DNA of 64,000 nucleotides from Ascochyta rabiei (Eukaryota > Ascomycota > Dothideomycetes > Pleosporales > Didymellaceae), in assembly GCF_004011695.2 (NCBI RefSeq), contig NC_082425.1, positions 868,001 to 932,000 on the forward strand. The letters are read 5' to 3'. Below are positions 60,108-64,000 of the stretch, one piece after another. The first letter of the stretch is position 1, and each line of letters begins with the position of its first letter. A program made the translations under genes and the position numbers. The notes under the pieces were generated by a model. That model did no database searches and was not told where the DNA came from. It saw nothing but the letters and a program-made list of their open reading frames with translations.

Positions 60108-61583
60108 TCAACCTTTCCGCCCACCGAAATTCACGCTCTGTACCTCTAAGTCGCTATCATCCGAGCTTTCATGCTCATTCTGGGGCACACCCTTATTCCA
60201 ATCTCCAAATACAGCCATCAAAGTGAACGGCACTGTAAGCGCCCAGAGTGCAAACCCAATCACCATTTGCGTCTGATTCGGGATATGCACTGCCCCAATT
60301 GCATACGCAATCGTACTGCCAATACTCTCCCAGCTCCTCAGAATACCCGTCGTACGCGCGACGTCTCCATCGCCCTGCGCGCCCTTGATCTCCGCCATCA
60401 GCCAGTAGATGTACGTCTGCAGGACTTCGTAGAAGAAGCGGAAGCACATGTAGACAGTGAAAGCGGAGTTGAAAAAAGCTCCGTCGCCAAGGTCGAAGGA
60501 TGGCGGGGTTGCCATGCGAGAGAGTTTGACTTCTACAATGGCGTTCCAGATCCAGGATGCGGTGACGGTGATTAGGACGAAGATGTAGACTGACTTGGAC
60601 TTTGCGGGGCGGGAGAATTGTGGGAGATCTAGGGCGAGACCCGTTAGGATGTTGGCGAGAGCACCGACCACAGCGGTGAGGAAAGATGCTAGGGCTCGCG
60701 AGCGGACAGTGAAGTAAGCTGGTCGGAGGTTAGCTGTCTTTTGCTGAACCAGCTGCAGAGCATTTGGGCTTACTGGTGAGATAGTTTCCTTGGTAAGTCA
60801 CACCGAATTGTCCAGCCAAAAAGACAGGGATGAGTAACAGCATATACGGGTTCTTCAGTTGACGGAAGATTGCACGGGCCTCTGTCTTGAAGTTTGTCTT
60901 CTTCATGTACGGGATCTTGGTACCGTCGCTTCTGTTGACCTTCTGAGGCTGTGAAAGTAGAAGCGCGAACGGAGCACCGAGGGATGAGATGGCCACGAGG
61001 CCGAGATAAGTAGTGTATGTCACCTTGCCTTTCTCTTTCGTCTTGATGTTCAAGGCTAGGGAAATGGCTCCGCCAACCAATGGTCCCATCTGTCGAATAC
61101 CCATCCAGATACCGACATAAAGGCCTCTCTTCTCATCTTCTGGGTAGCCAACAGCAATAGCTGCTTCACTTGCCCACAGCAGGGACGCACCGATACCACA
61201 GAGTGCAGCACCTAGTAGCATGAACCACTCGTTGCCATAGCGATTATTGCAATAAAGTCCGGCAGCGTAAGGTGTGTAAAAGGCGGCGCCAATAAACAGC
61301 GTCCATTTGGCAGTGATTTTGTTCGATACACCTCCAGCTATGAAACAACCCACTGACATAAGTCCATAGGTAAGCGCATTCGCAGCGTTATTGAGGAATG
61401 GCTTTGTGGATGTCAGCATTGATACAGTCTCGTGCGCTCAAGTCTTCCTACCGATGCATTGCCGCCAGCCCCAAGATTGTTCAGTGCAGTCCAGATGCCT
61501 GGTTCGCAGAAAGCGACCAAACCGACAATGACGATCTGAAAGAGAACGGACCGATACGCGGTTTTCATACGTTGGACGACCAT
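60108..61583 (-). CDS. UNC93-like major-facilitator membrane protein
   Basis: Exons 61583-61452, 61401-60774 and 60718-60108 (introns 50 and 55 bp) give 456 residues with 10 to 12 hydrophobic segments. Family signatures include PGIWTALNNLGAGG, NNAANALTYGLMSVGCFIAG, GAALCGIGASLLWASEAAIA, GIWMGIRQMGPLVGGAI and an FYEVLQTYIYWLMAE block. Fungal UNC93-like proteins belong to the MFS clan; their substrates are mostly unknown. The C-terminal tail is acidic (HESSDDSDLEVQ). It is convergent with the HET gene, with only 99 bp between stop codons. Confidence 0.92.
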
Positions 61584-62928
61584 ATTTGCACTCTGGTGCG
61601 TAGATCGTGAGGAAACACAAGCTGAAGAGAGGACGCAGACAATTGTGGGTACCATTCGAGGGTACTGCCATCTTATACAGAATCACATCTGCCGCGAGCA
61701 AAGCACGTCAAGACCCATAGCGAACGCGATATAGCAGACTTTTCGGGGCTTCAGCCCAACTTCATTGATAGCGAGACGATCATTCGCCTCAGGAGCTCAA
61801 CACGTTCAACATTTCCGCAACGCTGGCCGGTGTAACGTCCCTAGTGATGCACAGGAGCTGCATTGAAGGTGGTTTGGTATCCACTTCCTGCTAGGAACCT
61901 CCAAAAAATTGCCGAGAAGCAGATAAGCTCCGCAAGCTTCTCGGCCTATACTAAAAAATGATCGCCAATGCGACGATGGGTCTACGTCTGTCGTCAGTGC
62001 AAAGGCACAGCTTTCTGCACTTGTATAGCGACATGATTACCTTGAAATCTGAAAGAGAAAGCGAATTGATACAAACCCGATAGCTGGAGAAAGGTAAAGC
62101 CGATAATTGCAAACTTGATGAGGTTCGCGGTTCTGAAGCACGCAATGCCCCACACATATGGTGTTGCGACATCACAAAGCACGTTGCGTAAACTCCGCCG
62201 TCGTAGGGAAAACCTGTGAGAGCAAGTGCGGGAGGATGAAGAGGCTTAAACTCTGCCCAAGAGCTAAGGCACGTCCGAATATCACCCAGCAAGACTGTCT
62301 CCGCGATTCGAAGATGATGTACCGGTATCAGGGTCTCAACAGGGCCGTATCGTCCGGCTACTCTTTGCCGAACATCTTTACATGTCGAAGGACACCAGAT
62401 GTATACCAAGGAGCCTAATTCAAGCAGTGGACGGGTCCCATGAAGTTAAGAGTGCCTTGAAAATCTATTCCAGGTCTCGTTAGCTGTGAGTCTCGCTGTT
62501 GAACCACAACCAACAACCGGCTTTTCAAACTCGATAGTTCCCTTTGGATTCTACATCAATCAGACCCACAACAGCAATCGTGTAGACGCGGGAACTACGG
62601 GTACCATGTTTGGATGACACGTGGAAGAACGCTGGGCTAGAGTTCGTGAGGATGTCTTGATTTGTGACTGAATGAACATTAACTATTTTGCTGGTTGCTT
62701 GGATTTGCTCGTGATCAAGCCTGTGGATTTGATGCTACAGTGTCTTGTGATCATGTTGCTCAGTCAAGTCTTCTGTTACCGCGTGAACTTCTCCTGAACC
62801 CGAATCCATGCTGCTCCTTCACTCTTCAAAACACGAACTGCAAACTAGAGGCTCTTTGTTAACGCTAATAGGAAACTTGGAGTGCTTGATCAAAGCACAG
62901 GCGATGTTCCAATATCAGTTACAACACA
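61584..62928. other. Intergenic region upstream of the UNC93-like gene
   Basis: About 1.3 kb. Minus-strand frames at 61951-62409 and 61994-62182 include a hydrophobic stretch (LIKFAIIGFTFLQLSGLYQF) but no family match or complete gene structure. It could be a membrane-protein relic or chance; no call is made. Confidence 0.45.
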
Positions 62929-64000
62929 TCAAGAAGGGTAAGGAACAGGCACCGGGTAAGGATTACCAGCTACGGTACCCGCCTTGGGGCTGTTCAAGCA
63001 GAAAGGTATCTTCTGCGAGTTCATACCACCGTAGGTGTTGGTGCCAGCCGCACACTGGTCAAGACCGTTCTGCATCCTGTTCAGTGTGCAAGGACTCGGC
63101 TTCGGATAGCCAGGAAAAGTCGTCGCGATAGCCTGCGAAGGAGGTGCACCAGTCGGTGTCGGACAACCAAAAGAGCCAAAGGCAGCATTGACAGCTTTGA
63201 CCGCTCCGATGATACTATTAAGGACATTGCCAAATTCAGAGATGAAGTTGCCGTACACGGCCTGCTGAATGGCGCATGCAACACCTTTGCGAGTTGTCCC
63301 ACCGAAGGTGCCCTTGCCACCGAAGTCGGAGAGACCATAGCCGCCCTTGAAGGAGTTGCCAGAACCGGTGTTAGCACCGAAGAGAATGGGGTTCTTCATC
63401 TGCGCAGCGGCACCTGTGTAGAGGGTGATGATACCGTCGATACCTTCGGACAGGAGCATGGGGTATGCACGGCGGTACCAGCCCTGGGAAGGGATCTGCT
63501 CAGGTACGTATGACTTGAAGGAACCATCATCGTTGAACGAGGCGCCCAGGAAGGATGCAATGGATGCTTCGTTGGCAACACCGCCAGCGCCAATCGTACC
63601 ATTCGAGAAGAAACCAGGAATGAAGTAAGTAGCGCCAATCGCTAGCGCGGCCTGAGGAGGGAAGAAGTAGAAGTAAGGGTTCTTGCTGCGGGAGTTCTGA
63701 TATTGATTCGCGAAGTGGCTGGTTACAGCTTTGACGTTGTATTGGCCGCCTCCAACTTCCATCGCCTGGTTCTTCAGATCCATGAATATGTCAGGGTTAA
63801 GGTTGTGGTTGTCACCATTGCAGAGGTAGAAGTCGCATCTATCAAGCCATTAGCAAGGTAAACTGTGCGCAGCATGGATGGTCTCTACTAACCTTGTGCC
63901 AGAAGCATCTCCCTCCTTGAACCTCAAATGGCCACTCAAGCCTGTCTCTGTACCAAGTGCCGCACCGAGAGGGCCCAGCGAGTTTGTACGAGCGTCTGCA
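62929..64000 (-). CDS. Heme-thiolate (chloroperoxidase-type) peroxidase family protein, N-terminus beyond the window
   Basis: Exon pieces from beyond 64000 to 63893, then 63838-62929 (intron 54 bp, GTTAGT/ATAG). The visible 339 residues match the later two-thirds of the fungal Peroxidase_2 family: ADARTNSLGPLGAALG, CDFYLCNGDNHNLNPDIF, SKNPYFYFFPPQAALAIGA, PSQGWYRRAYPMLLSEGI and NPILFGANTGSGNSF. The PCP haem-ligand motif and acid-base Glu lie in the missing N-terminal part. Members are secreted haem-thiolate peroxidases or peroxygenases; several fungal ones are tied to sexual development. A Pro-rich tail (NPYPVPVPYPS) ends the protein. Substrate not inferable. Confidence 0.85.

Noticed and set aside
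61951..62409. Possible membrane-protein relic upstream of the UNC93-like gene
   Set aside because: One hydrophobic stretch only; no conserved motif matches the UNC93-like gene and no complete structure can be built.

Overview
The window looks like chromosomal DNA of a filamentous ascomycete (Pezizomycotina, probably a Dothideomycete). The basis is short introns of about 45-100 bp with GTRNGT donors and CTRAC-like branch sites, and a gene set of CreA, HET, CFEM, DUF3425-bZIP, Set3-type SET/PHD, Erg28 and UNC93-like proteins. I resolved 24 protein genes. Many are spliced and were assembled here from exon pieces by matching splice signals and reading frame. I found no rRNA, tRNA, CRISPR array or intact transposon.

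Layout. 0-8 kb: a partial secreted type-B carboxylesterase (minus), a Set3-like PHD/SET protein (plus) and a proline/serine-rich zinc-ribbon-like hypothetical (minus). 11-19 kb: a two-PAS-domain protein, a membrane-anchored cupredoxin-like protein, a RING protein and a highly codon-biased secreted two-module protein. 21-25 kb: a membrane-anchored MOSC (mARC-like) protein and a RAD51 paralogue, divergently transcribed. 25-31.8 kb: 6.7 kb with no gene I can support. 31.8-33.4 kb: the carbon catabolite repressor creA, followed by a long repeat-rich upstream region. 37.7-45 kb: a small eight-cysteine CFEM protein, a DUF3425 bZIP-like regulator and a large six-exon protein that is the most unusual thing here. 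45.6-57.3 kb is a dense housekeeping block: acyl-CoA-binding protein, GAL7, a Yip1-family protein, a Ran-binding Yrb2/Hba1-like protein, a small hypothetical, 3-ketoacyl-CoA reductase, ribosomal protein S11 and Erg28. 57.7-64 kb: a HET-domain protein, an UNC93-like transporter and a partial heme-thiolate (chloroperoxidase-type) peroxidase.

The candidate novel system is the 1,322-residue product at 40730-44999. An N-terminal helical domain of the fungal STAND/NLR type is followed by a TPR-like helical region, a double-stranded-RNA-binding-motif-like domain, a UBZ-like C2HC zinc finger and a C-terminal Rho/Ras-like GTPase domain with a degenerate G3 motif. It reads as an NLR-like protein whose usual NACHT/NB-ARC ATPase has been replaced by a small GTPase. 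Its role as an RNA sensor or incompatibility protein is inference.

A second theme is tandem repeats inside introns. creA carries a 51-copy TTC tract in an intron that splits its second zinc finger, the PAS gene carries 24 CTCCTG units, and the RAD51 paralogue carries a 27-bp minisatellite. On the sense strand all three arrays lack AG, so they add no competing 3' splice site. Intergenic regions are also unusually rich in micro- and minisatellites.
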